Below are positions 8,402 to 17,368 of a DNA stretch of 64,000 nt, piece by piece. The translations under genes were made by a program, and so were the position numbers. Source of the DNA: Pseudomonas sp. ML96 (lineage in GTDB: Bacteria; Pseudomonadota; Gammaproteobacteria; Pseudomonadales; Pseudomonadaceae); NCBI RefSeq assembly GCF_000761545.1, contig NZ_JPMY01000002.1:124001-188000 (forward strand). Reading direction: 5' to 3'. The notes beneath the pieces are model-generated. The model was not told the origin of the DNA. It worked only from the letters and a program-made list of their open reading frames with translations, and searched no databases. How positions within the stretch are numbered: position 1 is the stretch's first letter; each line of letters starts with the position of its first letter.

Positions 8402-9497
8402 TCAAAGGCCCTGCTTCAGGCTGGCCTCGAGGTACTGGTCGAGGTCGCCATCGAGGACCTTCTGGCAGTCGCTACGCTCGACGCCGGTACGCAGATCCTT
8501 GATGCGCGAGTCATCGAGCACGTAGGAGCGGATCTGGTGGCCCCAACCGATGTCGGACTTGGAGTCTTCCAGGGCCTGCGAGGCGGCGTTGCGCTTCATC
8601 ATTTCCAGCTCGTACAACTTGGCCCGCAGCATCTTCATGGCGGTGTCCTTGTTGGCGTGCTGGGAGCGTTCGTTCTGGCACGCCACCACGGTATTGGTCG
8701 GCACGTGGGTGATACGCACCGCCGAGTCGGTGGTGTTCACGTGCTGACCGCCGGCGCCGGAGGAGCGGTAGGTGTCGATGCGCAGGTCGGACGGGTTGAT
8801 CTCGATCTCGACCTTGTCGTCGATCTCGGGCGAGGCGAACACCGCCGAGAACGAGGTGTGGCGACGGGCGCCGGAGTCGAACGGGCTCTTGCGCACCAGG
8901 CGGTGCACGCCGATCTCGGTGCGCAGCCAGCCGAAGGCGTATTCGCCCTTGATATGCACGGTGGCGCCCTTGATGCCGGCGACTTCGCCTTCGGACAGCT
9001 CGATGATGGTGGCGTCGAAGCCGCGCTTGTCGGCCCAGCGCAGGTACATGCGCAGCAGGATGTTGGCCCAGTCCTGGGCCTCGGTGCCGCCGGAGCCGGC
9101 CTGGATGTCCAGGTAGCAGTTGTTCGCGTCCATTTCGCCGCTGAACATGCGGCGGAATTCCAGCTTCTCGAGGATCTCGCGCAGGCGCTCGACTTCGGCA
9201 GCGACGTCGTTCACCGCGCCTTCGTCGTTCTCCTCGGCCGCCATCTCCAGCAGGTCGCGGGAGTCGGCCAGGCCGCTGGTGAGGTCGTCCAGAGTCTCGA
9301 CGATCTGCGCCAGGGTGGCGCGCTCACGGCCCAGGTTCTGGGCGTACTCGGGGTTGTTCCAGACGTTGGCGTCTTCGAGCTCGCGGTTTACTTCGACCAG
9401 ACGATCATGCTTCTGATCGTAGTCAAAGATACCCCCGAATAGACAGGGTGCGCTCGGACAGGTCCTTGATGCTGTTGAGGATCGGATTGATTTCCAT
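8402..9497 (-). CDS. prfB: Peptide chain release factor 2, with programmed +1 frameshift
   Basis: 364 residues once the frameshift is made. The first 24 codons ([20 protein letters not shown] then RGYL) end at an in-frame TGA at 9425-9423. A +1 shift resumes with [18 protein letters not shown] and runs to the stop at 8402. Later come the stop-codon-recognition SPF motif ([13 protein letters not shown]) and the catalytic GGQ loop ([17 protein letters not shown]). RF2 releases peptides at UGA and UAA, and low RF2 promotes the shift, giving autoregulation. The ATG at 9497 has few alternatives because the leader peptide is conserved. Confidence 0.97.
9421..9437 (-). promoter_or_regulatory. prfB +1 programmed frameshift site
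   Basis: On the minus strand GGGGG (an internal Shine-Dalgarno-like run at 9436-9432) is followed by TATCTTTGAC. The CTT codon slips +1 over the UGA stop. Spacing and sequence match the textbook RF2 site. Confidence 0.97.
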
Positions 9498-9646
9498 GGT
9501 GGGCAGCACTCTCGGGCAAGCTGCGGGGCGACGACAAGCGCCGATCGAGCCATACAGGACAAGGGCTCGACCGGGCACGGCACTGGCCGCGACCGCAAAA
9601 GGTTCGGAAAAGCCCGCGAGTATACCCGAGTGCACGCGCCCTGGCA

Positions 9647-9668
9647 GCCCGCCCACTGACCGGCGGGC
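9647..9668 (-). other. Hairpin downstream of the beta-barrel gene
   Basis: GCCCGCC and GGCGGGC form a 7-bp stem immediately after the stop codon of the outer-membrane protein gene (minus strand). No T-run follows, so a Rho-independent terminator is not proven. The remainder of 9498-9646 holds the prfB promoter region; I see no other gene there. Confidence 0.4.
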
Positions 9669-9672
9669 CGCG

Positions 9673-10614
9673 TCAGAATTTCAGGCTGAGTCGCGCCGCC
9701 AGGGCATTGTCGCGGGCGTCCTCGGCGTACTGGCCGGCGTAGGTCAGGCCGAGGTAGATATCGCCGCGCAGCTGGTGGTCCAGCCCCAGATCCAGGCGCA
9801 GGCTGCTGCGCTCGAACTCGCGGCCCTGCAGCTGCAGGACAGCGCCGCTATCCGTGGTGGCCTCACCGTCCAGTCGGTCGCTGCCCAGATCCTGACGCAG
9901 GGCCAGGCTGGCGCGACCGACCCACTTGCGCTGCTGCCAGTACCAGGGCGCGGCCAGGCGCCAGCCCAAGGTCAAGTACCCCCCCTCCTCGTCCGCCCCG
10001 GCCAGGCGCATGCCATTGCTGCGCAGCGCGCCACTGTCCAGCTGCACCAGGGCCAGGCCGGCGAAGGGTTCCAGGGTGAAATCGCGAAAGTCGATGGCGA
10101 AGCTGCTTTCGCCGAACAGCTGCCAGCTGCGCGCGCTGGCATGGTCGCTGCCACTGTCCAGGCGATGCTGGCCGTACAGCGCGCCGAGCTTGAAGCCCAG
10201 CTGGTTATAGACGCGGGTGGCGGCATACAAGCCGACATGGGTGTCGTCGCTGTTCGCTGCGCCATCGTCGGCATCCAGGCGCGAGCGGGAGAGCGAGAGC
10301 AGTCCGCCACCGATCCATTGACCAGCCAAAGGCCGGTCCAGCCCGACGATCAGCCCCTCGCCATGGCGCTCCAGGCCACCGTCCCAGGAGCCGCGCAGCC
10401 CATAGGCCCGTGTCCAGACCGGCCACTGCCCCGGCTCGGCCTGCGCCTCGCGAAAGGCGAAGCGCACCTGCTGCAGGCGATCCAGCGCCGCCTCGCGCGG
10501 CAGGCGGCTGTCGTCCAGCAGCAGCGCACGTTGTTCCAGCAGCGCCTGCTCGGCCTGCGCCGGCAGCACCGCCAGAGCGCTCAGCAAACCCAGTGGCCAT
10601 GACCACAAACGCAT
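9673..10614 (-). CDS. Outer-membrane beta-barrel (autotransporter-domain-like) protein
   Basis: 313 residues, from an ATG with a GGAGGCAAGGG RBS. A signal peptide ([21 protein letters not shown]) is followed by a short helical segment. About 240 residues of alternating beta strands rich in Gly, Leu, Tyr and Trp come next, such as [19 protein letters not shown] and [14 protein letters not shown], ending LSLKF with the C-terminal aromatic Phe typical of outer-membrane proteins. The pattern is that of an autotransporter barrel without a passenger. It is transcribed divergently from the sensor diguanylate cyclase (151 bp between start codons), so they may share control. Exported cargo, if any, is not visible. 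Confidence 0.8.
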   Translation of the reverse strand: MRLWSWPLGLLSALAVLPAQAEQALLEQRALLLDDSRLPREAALDRLQQVRFAFREAQAEPGQWPVWTRAYGLRGSWDGGLERHGEGLIVGLDRPLAGQWIGGGLLSLSRSRLDADDGAANSDDTHVGLYAATRVYNQLGFKLGALYGQHRLDSGSDHASARSWQLFGESSFAIDFRDFTLEPFAGLALVQLDSGALRSNGMRLAGADEEGGYLTLGWRLAAPWYWQQRKWVGRASLALRQDLGSDRLDGEATTDSGAVLQLQGREFERSSLRLDLGLDHQLRGDIYLGLTYAGQYAEDARDNALAARLSLKF

Positions 10615-10764
10615 AAACCCTTGCCTCCAACCCCATTCCAGCGTGCGAATAATTGCAGCGCAACAGCATCTTGTATGGAATACCGCCGCAGCCCTTTCAA
10701 CTAAGCTCAACGGTAGCGCCTGGCGCGCCGAATGACCGCTCGCAACCTCGGGAGCCGCAGTCCG

Positions 10765-12393
10765 ATGCCCCCTGTATTCAGCCTCCGCAGCCACTTCGCC
10801 CTGCTCATCGCCCTGCTGGTGACCCTGCTCAGCTGGCTGCTTGGCAGCCTGATCGGCAACGACTCCAGCCAGCGCATCCGCGAGGAAGTCGGCCGCGACC
10901 TGACCGAAGTCTCGCTGCAGATGATCGACCGCCTGGACCGCGACATGGCCAGCCGCGCCGCCTACCTGCAGGTACTCGGCAGCCTGCAGGTGCTGCGCGA
11001 ACCCAACGATCCGGTGCAGATTCGCGCCCTGCTCGACCGCCTCAAGCAGGAGATTCCCAGCATCGCCTGGATCGGCTTCACCGACCCAGAAGGCAAGGTA
11101 CTGGCCTCCAGCGGCGGCATCCTCGGCGGCGTCAGCCTGGCCCAGCGCCCGGTCTATATCCAGGGTTATCGCGGCCTGTTCATCGGCGATGTGCACGAGG
11201 CCGTGCTGCTGGCCAAGCTGCTGCCCAACCCCAGCGGCGAGCCAATGAAATTCGTCGACATCAGCCTGCCGGTCTACGGCGTGGACGGCAAACTGGCCGG
11301 GGTGCTGGCCTGCCACCTGTCCTGGGGCTGGGCGGACGAAGTGCGCAGCGAGCTGCTGGAGCCGATCCAGAAGCGGCGCAATGTCGAGTTCTTCATTCTC
11401 GGCCGCGACCACACCATCCTCCTCGGGCCCAAGGCGATGATCGGCCAGAAGCTCGAACTGCAGGCCCTGCAACGCCCCATCGACGAAGGCGGCAACTGGG
11501 CCATACAGCAATGGCCGGACGGCGAGTACGTCACCGGCGTCGCCAGCAGCCGCGGCTACGAAAACTATGCAGGGCTCGGCTGGATCGTCGTGGCCCGCCA
11601 GGCGCTCGACGAAGCCTACGCGCCGGCTCGCGAGCTGAGCACCAACATCGTGCTCTGGGGTGTCGGCCTGGCAGTACTTTTCGCCTGCGTCGGCTGGCTG
11701 CTGACCGGCTACTTCACCCGCCCGCTGCGCAGCATCGCCAAGGCCGCCGACAGCCTCAGCGCCGGCCGCATCGCCGAGATTCCCGAACTCGACAGCCCGC
11801 GCGAGATCGCCATGCTCAGCAAGTCGATCCGCCACTTGGTGGAGAGCCTGACCTACCAACAGAACGCCCTCGGCCTGCTCGACAGCAAGGCCCACAGCGA
11901 CAACCTCACCGGCCTGGCCAACCGCGCGGCGCTGGAGCGCTTCCTGCTGCTGGCAAAAAGCCGGGAGAGCTGCCTGGCCCTGCTCTACCTCGACCTCGAC
12001 GGTTTCAAGCCGGTCAATGACAGCCTCGGCCATGCCGCCGGCGACCAACTGCTCAAGCACGTCGCCGTGCGCCTGCGCGGCTGCGTGCGTGACGGCGACC
12101 TGGTGGCGCGCCTGGGTGGCGACGAGTTCGTCATGGTGCTGCGCGTGCAGGAGAATGAAGCGCAGGAGCGTAGTCGCCATGTCGCCGAGCGCGTCCTGCA
12201 CGGGCTGCAGCAAGCGGTACTGATCGACGGTCATGAGGTGCGCGTGGGTTGCAGCATCGGCGGCGCGCTTTGGCCGCTGGATCACCCGGAGCTGGAAGGC
12301 GCCCTGGAGCTGGCCGATCAGGCGCTGTATCGGGCCAAGCACGCCGGGCGTAATAGAGCGGAGTTCCAGGACGCATCCCAGAACCCCGCCTGA
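10765..12393 (+). CDS. Membrane sensor diguanylate cyclase (dCache-like, HAMP, GGDEF)
   Basis: 542 residues from the ATG at 10765, which has GGGAG 10 bases upstream; an in-frame ATG at 10732 lacks an RBS. Layout: TM1 about 10-30; periplasmic double-Cache-like sensor about 35-290 (PSIAWIGFTDPEGKVLASS is a typical Cache strand); TM2 about 295-315; HAMP about 316-365; GGDEF domain 375-540. The active site GGDEF (451-455) is intact, and an RDGD sequence five residues before it (442-445) fits the inhibitory c-di-GMP I-site. It should make c-di-GMP in response to an extracellular small molecule. It ends 4 bp from the convergent DUF533 gene. Confidence 0.92.
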   Translation: MPPVFSLRSHFALLIALLVTLLSWLLGSLIGNDSSQRIREEVGRDLTEVSLQMIDRLDRDMASRAAYLQVLGSLQVLREPNDPVQIRALLDRLKQEIPSIAWIGFTDPEGKVLASSGGILGGVSLAQRPVYIQGYRGLFIGDVHEAVLLAKLLPNPSGEPMKFVDISLPVYGVDGKLAGVLACHLSWGWADEVRSELLEPIQKRRNVEFFILGRDHTILLGPKAMIGQKLELQALQRPIDEGGNWAIQQWPDGEYVTGVASSRGYENYAGLGWIVVARQALDEAYAPARELSTNIVLWGVGLAVLFACVGWLLTGYFTRPLRSIAKAADSLSAGRIAEIPELDSPREIAMLSKSIRHLVESLTYQQNALGLLDSKAHSDNLTGLANRAALERFLLLAKSRESCLALLYLDLDGFKPVNDSLGHAAGDQLLKHVAVRLRGCVRDGDLVARLGGDEFVMVLRVQENEAQERSRHVAERVLHGLQQAVLIDGHEVRVGCSIGGALWPLDHPELEGALELADQALYRAKHAGRNRAEFQDASQNPA

Positions 12394-12397
12394 AGCA

Positions 12398-13135
12398 TCA
12401 GCCGACCAGCTCGCGGCGCACCTGCGCTTCCAGCTCGGCCTTGAGCGCGGGTTCGAGCTTGAGCTGGCGCGCCAGTTCCTCGAGGTAGGCACGCTCCATA
12501 AAGTGCTCCTCGTCGACCATCAACACGCTGGCGATGTACATCTCCGCCGCCATCTCCGGAGTGCTGGCGGCGCGCGCCACCTCGGCCGGGTCGAGCGGCT
12601 TGTTCAGCTCGGCATCCAGCCAGCGCACCAGCTCCGGGTCATTGGCCAGCGCGCCGATCTGCTCCTCGATCAGCTGACGCTCCTTGGCGTCCACGTGGCC
12701 ATCGGCCTTGGCCGCCGCCACCAGCGCCTTGAGGATGGCCTGGCTATGCACTTCGGCCTGCGGCGCCGGCAGGCGGTCCACCGTTTGCGGTTCGACGCGC
12801 GGCTGGGCGCTGCCCTGCTGCTGCGCCTGCCAGTTGCCGTAGGCCTTGTAGGCGATCACGCCGAGCGCGGCCAGGCCGCCATAAGTGATCACCTTGCTGC
12901 CGACCTTGCGCGCACTCTTGTTGCCCAGCAGCAGGCCCAGGGCCCCTGCGGCCAACGCGCCACCACCGGCGCCCTTGAGCAGGGTGCCGAGGTCACCGCC
13001 GCCGCCCTTGCTGCCACCGGTCACGCTGCCGAGCAAGCCGCCCAGGCCACCGGCCGACGAGGAACCTCCGGACTTCTGCTGCAGCAGGTCCTGGCCGGAT
13101 TTGAGCAACTGGTCGAGCAGTCCACGGGTATTCAT
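12398..13135 (-). CDS. TerB/DUF533-family membrane-associated protein
   Basis: 245 residues. The N-terminal half is Gly/Ser-rich (GGSSSAGGLGGLLG and similar), followed by one or two hydrophobic segments (about 60-75 and 82-97). The C-terminal half is an all-helical DUF533/TerB-like domain (about 130-245) with ILKALVAAAKADGHVDAKERQ, the pattern that in TerB carries acidic metal-binding residues (ADGHVD). Similar to E. coli YebE. The function of DUF533 proteins is not established. It has its own RBS (GAAGGAGGG) and is not obviously in an operon. Confidence 0.85.
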   Translation of the reverse strand: MNTRGLLDQLLKSGQDLLQQKSGGSSSAGGLGGLLGSVTGGSKGGGGDLGTLLKGAGGGALAAGALGLLLGNKSARKVGSKVITYGGLAALGVIAYKAYGNWQAQQQGSAQPRVEPQTVDRLPAPQAEVHSQAILKALVAAAKADGHVDAKERQLIEEQIGALANDPELVRWLDAELNKPLDPAEVARAASTPEMAAEMYIASVLMVDEEHFMERAYLEELARQLKLEPALKAELEAQVRRELVG

Positions 13136-13329
13136 CTGAGCCCTCCTTCAGGGTTAACCGATCCATGGAAGTGACCCGATTCTAGCCCGCGGGTTGCCGG
13201 CCGCAGCCGGGGCTGTGCTTCCGAATATTGCAGGCGGCAGGGAAAAGCCCTTTCCTTTCGAATAAAAAGAACGGCTTTATCTATTTTCGATAAACCATAA
13301 TCCAGAACCCCAGCACGGACCGCTTTGCC

Positions 13330-14241
13330 ATGATGACCCTGCGCCAGATCCGCCACTTCATCGCCGTCGCCGAGACCGGTTCTATCTCCGCCGCCGCCCA
13401 GGCGGTGTTCATCTCCCAGTCGACCCTGACCCTGGCCATCCAGCAGCTGGAAGAGGAGATCGGCGTCAGCCTGTTCAATCGCCACGCCAAGGGCATGAAC
13501 CTGACGCACCAGGGCCACCAGTTCCTGCGCCAGGCACACCTGATCCTGGCCACGGTGGAGAACGCCAAGCGCAGCCTGCAGCAGAGCACCGACCAGGTCG
13601 CCGGCAGCCTGACCATCGGCGTGACCAGCCTGGTGGCCGGCTACTACCTGGCCGACCTGATCACCCGCTTCCAGCGCGCCTACCCCAACGTGCAGACCCG
13701 CGTGGTCGAGGACGAGCGCCCTTATATCGAGCACCTGCTGGTGGCCGGCGAGATCGACGTCGGCGTGCTGATCCTGTCCAACCTGGAAGACCGCCACGCC
13801 CTGCAGACCGAGGTACTGACCCACTCGCCGCACCGTCTGTGGCTGCCGGCACGGCATCCGCTGCTGGAGCGCGACAGCATCAGCCTGGCCGATGTGGCCA
13901 GCGAGCCGCTGATCCAGCTCAACGCCGACGAGATGGGCCTGCACACCCAGCGCATCTGGAGCCGCGCCGGGCTGACGCCACAGGTCAGCCTGCGCACCGC
14001 TTCGGTGGAGGCCGTGCGTAGTCTGGTGGCGGCGGGCCTCGGCCTGTCGATCCAGCCGGACATGACCTACCGGCCCTGGTCGCTGGAAGGCGACATCATC
14101 GAGGCCCGCCCGCTGGTCGATCTGGGCGAGCCGCTCGACGTCGGCCTGGCCTGGCGTCGCGGCACGGCACGGCCGTTGCTGGTCGATCCGTTCCTGACCC
14201 TGGCCCGCGAACAACCGGCCAGCCGCAAGGTTTCGATTTAA
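13330..14241 (+). CDS. LysR-family regulator, probably of the adjacent aminobutyraldehyde/ABC locus
   Basis: 303 residues. The N-terminal winged helix-turn-helix (about 3-62) reads LRQIRHFIAVAETGSISAAAQAVFISQSTLTLAIQQLEEEIG, and a periplasmic-binding-protein-like effector domain spans about 92-295. It lies upstream of the first aldehyde dehydrogenase gene on the same strand (about 100 bp gap), so it may regulate that operon rather than sit divergent to it. The effector is not evident from sequence. A second Met codon (13333) is equally possible as start. The 194-bp upstream gap includes an AT-rich stretch near 13255-13305 that may be its promoter. Confidence 0.9.
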   Translation: MMTLRQIRHFIAVAETGSISAAAQAVFISQSTLTLAIQQLEEEIGVSLFNRHAKGMNLTHQGHQFLRQAHLILATVENAKRSLQQSTDQVAGSLTIGVTSLVAGYYLADLITRFQRAYPNVQTRVVEDERPYIEHLLVAGEIDVGVLILSNLEDRHALQTEVLTHSPHRLWLPARHPLLERDSISLADVASEPLIQLNADEMGLHTQRIWSRAGLTPQVSLRTASVEAVRSLVAAGLGLSIQPDMTYRPWSLEGDIIEARPLVDLGEPLDVGLAWRRGTARPLLVDPFLTLAREQPASRKVSI

Positions 14242-14378
14242 TCGAATGCAGCTTTCAGTATTTAGAATTTGTAAGCCTAGGTGTCGGAATCTAGTCTCGC
14301 TTCCTTATGGACGCAGGCACTCCGAACCGCTCTGGAGTCGCCATGCCAGCCGCAACCAATAACAGAAGAAACGCGAAG

Positions 14379-15833
14379 ATGAGCACGCCCACCCTGCACA
14401 GCGCATTGCTGATCGACGGCCAATTGGTCGGCGGGGAAGGCGTCGCCGAGGCCATCCTCAACCCGGCCAGCGGCGAAGTGCTGTGCAGCGTCGCCGAGGC
14501 CTCGCTGGAACAGTTGGAGGTCGCCGTGCAGGCGGCCCATCGCGCGTTCCCCAGCTGGTCACGCACCACGCCCGCACAACGTTCCACTGCTCTGCTCGCC
14601 ATCGCCGATGCCATCGACGGCCTCACCGAACAGCTGGCCGCGCTGGAGTCGCTGAACTGCGGCAAACCGCTGCACCTGGCGCGCCAGGACGATATCCCGG
14701 CCAGCTCCGATGTATTCCGCTTCTTCGCCGGCGCCGTGCGCTGCCAGCAGGGCCAGCTGGCCGGCGAGTACGTGCCCGGCCACACCAGCATGGTGCGCCG
14801 CGACCCGGTCGGCGTGGTCGCCTCCATCGCACCGTGGAACTACCCGCTGATGATGGCCGCGTGGAAGATCGCCCCGGCCCTGGCCGCCGGCAACACGCTG
14901 ATCTTCAAGCCCTCGGAACACACGCCATTGTCGATCCTGGCGCTGGCCCCGGCGCTGCGCGACATCCTTCCGCCCGGTGTGCTGAACATCGTCTGCGGCG
15001 GTGGCGAGAGCGTCGGCAGCCAGCTGGTCAGCCACCCGCGGGTGCGCATGGTGTCGCTGACCGGCGATATCGTCACCGGCCAGAAGATCCTGCAGAACGC
15101 CGCGCGCACCCTCAAACGCACGCACCTGGAACTGGGCGGCAAGGCGCCGGTGATCGTCTGCAACGACGCCGACCTCGACGCGGTGATCCAGGGCATCCGT
15201 ACCCACGGCTACTACAACGCCGGGCAGGACTGCACCGCTGCCTGCCGCATCTACGCCCAGGCCGGCATCCACGACCGCCTGGTAGCCGAGCTGGGCGACG
15301 CTGTCTCCAGCATTCGCTTCGCCCGCAAGAAGGACGCCGACAACGAGATCGGCCCGCTGATCAGCGCCCGCCAGCGCGACCGCGTGGCCAGCTTCGTCGA
15401 GCGCGCCCTGGGCCAGCCGCATATCGAGCGCGTCACCGGCGCAGCAGTGCATTCCGGCCCTGGCTTCTACTACCAGCCGACCCTGCTGGCCGGCTGCCGG
15501 CAGAGCGACGAGATCGTCCAGCGCGAGGTGTTCGGCCCGGTGGTCACGGTCACCCGTTTCGACCAGCTGAGCCAGGCGCTGGACTGGGCCAACGACTCCG
15601 AGTACGGCCTGGCCAGCTCGGTGTGGACGCAGAACCTGGACAAGGCCATGCAACTGGCCGGCCGCCTGCAATACGGCTGCACCTGGATCAACACCCACTT
15701 CATGCTGGCCAGCGAGATGCCCCACGGCGGGCTCAAGCGCTCCGGCTACGGCAAGGACCTTTCCAGCGACTCATTGCAGGACTACAGCGTGGTGCGCCAC
15801 ATCATGGCGCGCCATGGACAACAACTAGACTGA
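14379..15833 (+). CDS. 4-aminobutyraldehyde (PatD-like) dehydrogenase, copy 1
   Basis: 484 residues from the homology-favoured ATG. An in-frame ATG at 14343 has a better GGAG RBS and would add 12 residues. NAD-dependent aldehyde dehydrogenase hallmarks are present: PWNYP at 152-156, catalytic general base E251 in LELGGK, and catalytic Cys C285 in [10 protein letters not shown]. The latter is typical of the gamma-aminobutyraldehyde dehydrogenases in putrescine breakdown. These oxidise 4-aminobutyraldehyde to GABA. It precedes a YdcSTUV-like importer, the same partnership as E. coli ydcSTUV-patD. A close paralogue follows the importer at 20210. Confidence 0.88.
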   Translation: MSTPTLHSALLIDGQLVGGEGVAEAILNPASGEVLCSVAEASLEQLEVAVQAAHRAFPSWSRTTPAQRSTALLAIADAIDGLTEQLAALESLNCGKPLHLARQDDIPASSDVFRFFAGAVRCQQGQLAGEYVPGHTSMVRRDPVGVVASIAPWNYPLMMAAWKIAPALAAGNTLIFKPSEHTPLSILALAPALRDILPPGVLNIVCGGGESVGSQLVSHPRVRMVSLTGDIVTGQKILQNAARTLKRTHLELGGKAPVIVCNDADLDAVIQGIRTHGYYNAGQDCTAACRIYAQAGIHDRLVAELGDAVSSIRFARKKDADNEIGPLISARQRDRVASFVERALGQPHIERVTGAAVHSGPGFYYQPTLLAGCRQSDEIVQREVFGPVVTVTRFDQLSQALDWANDSEYGLASSVWTQNLDKAMQLAGRLQYGCTWINTHFMLASEMPHGGLKRSGYGKDLSSDSLQDYSVVRHIMARHGQQLD

Positions 15834-15905
15834 TTCGAGCTCGGCGGGCTGCGCCGACGACATTTCACTGCCCCTAACAACACGTCCAAAAAAGAGGGAA
15901 TACCG

Positions 15906-17057
15906 ATGTCCGCGCACAAGACCGCAGTGCTCAGCGCACTGACCACCGCCCTGCTGGCCAGCACCGCCATCCAGGCCGCCGAACCGCTCAAGTCCCTGGG
16001 CAAGGCCGAAGGCCAGCTCGACATCATCGCCTGGCCCGGCTACATCGAGCGCGGCGAAACCGACAAGGGCTACGACTGGGTCACCCAGTTCGAGCAGGAC
16101 AGCGGCTGCAAGGTCAACGTCAAGACCGCCGCCACCTCCGACGAGATGGTCAGCCTGATGGCCAAGGGCGGCTACGACCTGGTCACCGCCTCCGGTGACG
16201 CCTCGCTGCGCCTGGTCGCCGGCAAGCGCGTGCAGCCGGTCAACGTCGACCTGATCCCCAACTGGAAGAACGTCGACGAGCGCCTGAAAACAGCGCCCTG
16301 GCACACCGTTGCCGGCCAGCACTACGGCACACCCTACCAGTGGGGCCCGAACGTGCTGATGTACAACAGCAACACCTTCAAGGAAGCGCCGACCAGCTGG
16401 AAGGTACTGTTCGAGGAGCAGACCCTGGCCGACGGCAAGAGCAACAAGGGCCGCGTGCAGGCTTATGACGGCCCGATCTACATCGCCGACGCCGCCCTCT
16501 ACCTGAAGGCGCACAAGCCGGAGCTGGGCATTCAGGACCCCTACCTGCTCACCGAGGAGCAGTACGCCGCCGTGCTCGGCCTGCTGCGCCAGCAGCAGCC
16601 GTTGATCCATCGCTACTGGCACGACGTCACCGTGCAGATGAACGACTTCAAGAACGAAGGCGTGGTCGCCTCCAGCGCCTGGCCGTATCAGGTCAACGCC
16701 CTGCAACTGGAGAAGCAGCCGATCGCTTCCACCGTGCCGAGCGAAGGCGCAACCGGCTGGGCCGACACCACCATGCTGCACGCCGAGGCCAAACACCCGG
16801 TGTGCGCCTACAAGTGGATGGACTGGTCGCTGACCAACAAAGTCCAGGGCGACGTCGCCGCCTGGTTCGGCTCGCTGCCGGCGGTACCCGCCGCGTGCAA
16901 GGACAACGCCCTGCTCGGCGCCGAAGGCTGCAAGACCAACGGCTTCGACAACTTCGACAAGATCGCCTTCTGGAAAACCCCGCAGGCCGAGGGTGGCAAG
17001 TACGTGCCCTACAGCCGTTGGACCCAGGACTACATCGCCATCATGGGCGGTAGATAA
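15906..17057 (+). CDS. ABC transporter periplasmic binding protein, YdcS/PotD-like
   Basis: 383 residues with a signal peptide cleaved after about residue 24 (LASTAIQAA). The mature protein is a polyamine-type solute-binding protein: LDIIAWPGYIERGETDKGYDWV near the N-terminus, a central YGTPYQWGPNVLMYN, and AYKWMDWSL near the C-terminus. YdcS of E. coli is of similar length and sits with patD. It should deliver a polyamine or 4-aminobutyrate-like solute to the permease pair encoded downstream. RBS AGAGGGA. The next gene starts 311 bp later, beyond several hairpins and a terminator-like stem. Confidence 0.88.
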   Translation: MSAHKTAVLSALTTALLASTAIQAAEPLKSLGKAEGQLDIIAWPGYIERGETDKGYDWVTQFEQDSGCKVNVKTAATSDEMVSLMAKGGYDLVTASGDASLRLVAGKRVQPVNVDLIPNWKNVDERLKTAPWHTVAGQHYGTPYQWGPNVLMYNSNTFKEAPTSWKVLFEEQTLADGKSNKGRVQAYDGPIYIADAALYLKAHKPELGIQDPYLLTEEQYAAVLGLLRQQQPLIHRYWHDVTVQMNDFKNEGVVASSAWPYQVNALQLEKQPIASTVPSEGATGWADTTMLHAEAKHPVCAYKWMDWSLTNKVQGDVAAWFGSLPAVPAACKDNALLGAEGCKTNGFDNFDKIAFWKTPQAEGGKYVPYSRWTQDYIAIMGGR

Positions 17058-17080
17058 GGGTTCCGCGCTGGCTGCGCGGT

Positions 17081-17219
17081 CCGTGGGCGGCGTTGTGTCC
17101 TCGCACGAAGCTCGCCTACCCGGCGGTATGTCTCGCTTCGTGCTGCGGGACGCCTTGCCCACGAACCGCTCGCTCAGCGCTACCTCGGCGTTGCCCAGGA
17201 AGAAGCCTCTCCCTGGGCC
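17081..17219 (+). repeat. Two hairpin-forming inverted repeats between binding-protein and ATPase genes
   Basis: First hairpin, 17082-17163: CGTGGGC pairs with GCCCACG, and GCACGAAGC (17103-17111) pairs perfectly with GCTTCGTGC (17135-17143), with GTCC/GGAC between. Second hairpin, 17193-17218: GCCCAGG with CCTGGGC. No convincing gene is encoded here. The structures lie just after the binding-protein stop codon, where 3' stabilising hairpins often raise the amount of binding protein over permease. Confidence 0.7.
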
Positions 17220-17287
17220 GATCTGAACGGCGGCTGGATAACAGCTTCTCCAGCCATCCATTCCAAGCCATTGGTTTCACCGTTGTA

Positions 17288-17353
17288 CACCCACCACCGA
17301 CGCTCCTGCCCCGTGTCGGCAAAACCCTGGCAGGGGTGGTGGGTGGCTTTTTT
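17288..17353 (+). terminator. Terminator/attenuator-like stem inside the ABC operon
   Basis: CACCCACCACC (17288-17298) pairs perfectly with GGTGGTGGGTG (17335-17345), with an inner CCTGCC/GGCAGG stem. A run of six T follows at 17348-17353. It is 15 bases before the ATPase start codon, so it could cut transcription between the binding protein and the membrane components. Confidence 0.75.
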
Positions 17354-17368
17354 CCTGGAGTGTTCGAG

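Noticed and set aside
6480..8525. 681-codon plus-strand frame opposite lysS
   Set aside because: Antisense shadow of lysS with no recognisable domain.
8402..9598. prfB as a pseudogene because of an in-frame TGA
   Set aside because: The TGA lies in the canonical programmed +1 frameshift site; the two parts join to a standard 364-residue RF2.
10615..12492. Very long minus-strand reading frame continuing upstream of the outer-membrane barrel gene (939 codons in total)
   Set aside because: Beyond 10614 it is antisense to the GGDEF gene, is Gln/Ala/His-rich shadow sequence typical of high-GC DNA, and has no RBS or signal; the signal peptide begins at 10614.
15834..17261. Minus-strand frame opposite the binding-protein gene
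   Set aside because: It is a shadow of a clearly identified periplasmic binding protein and has no domain or RBS.
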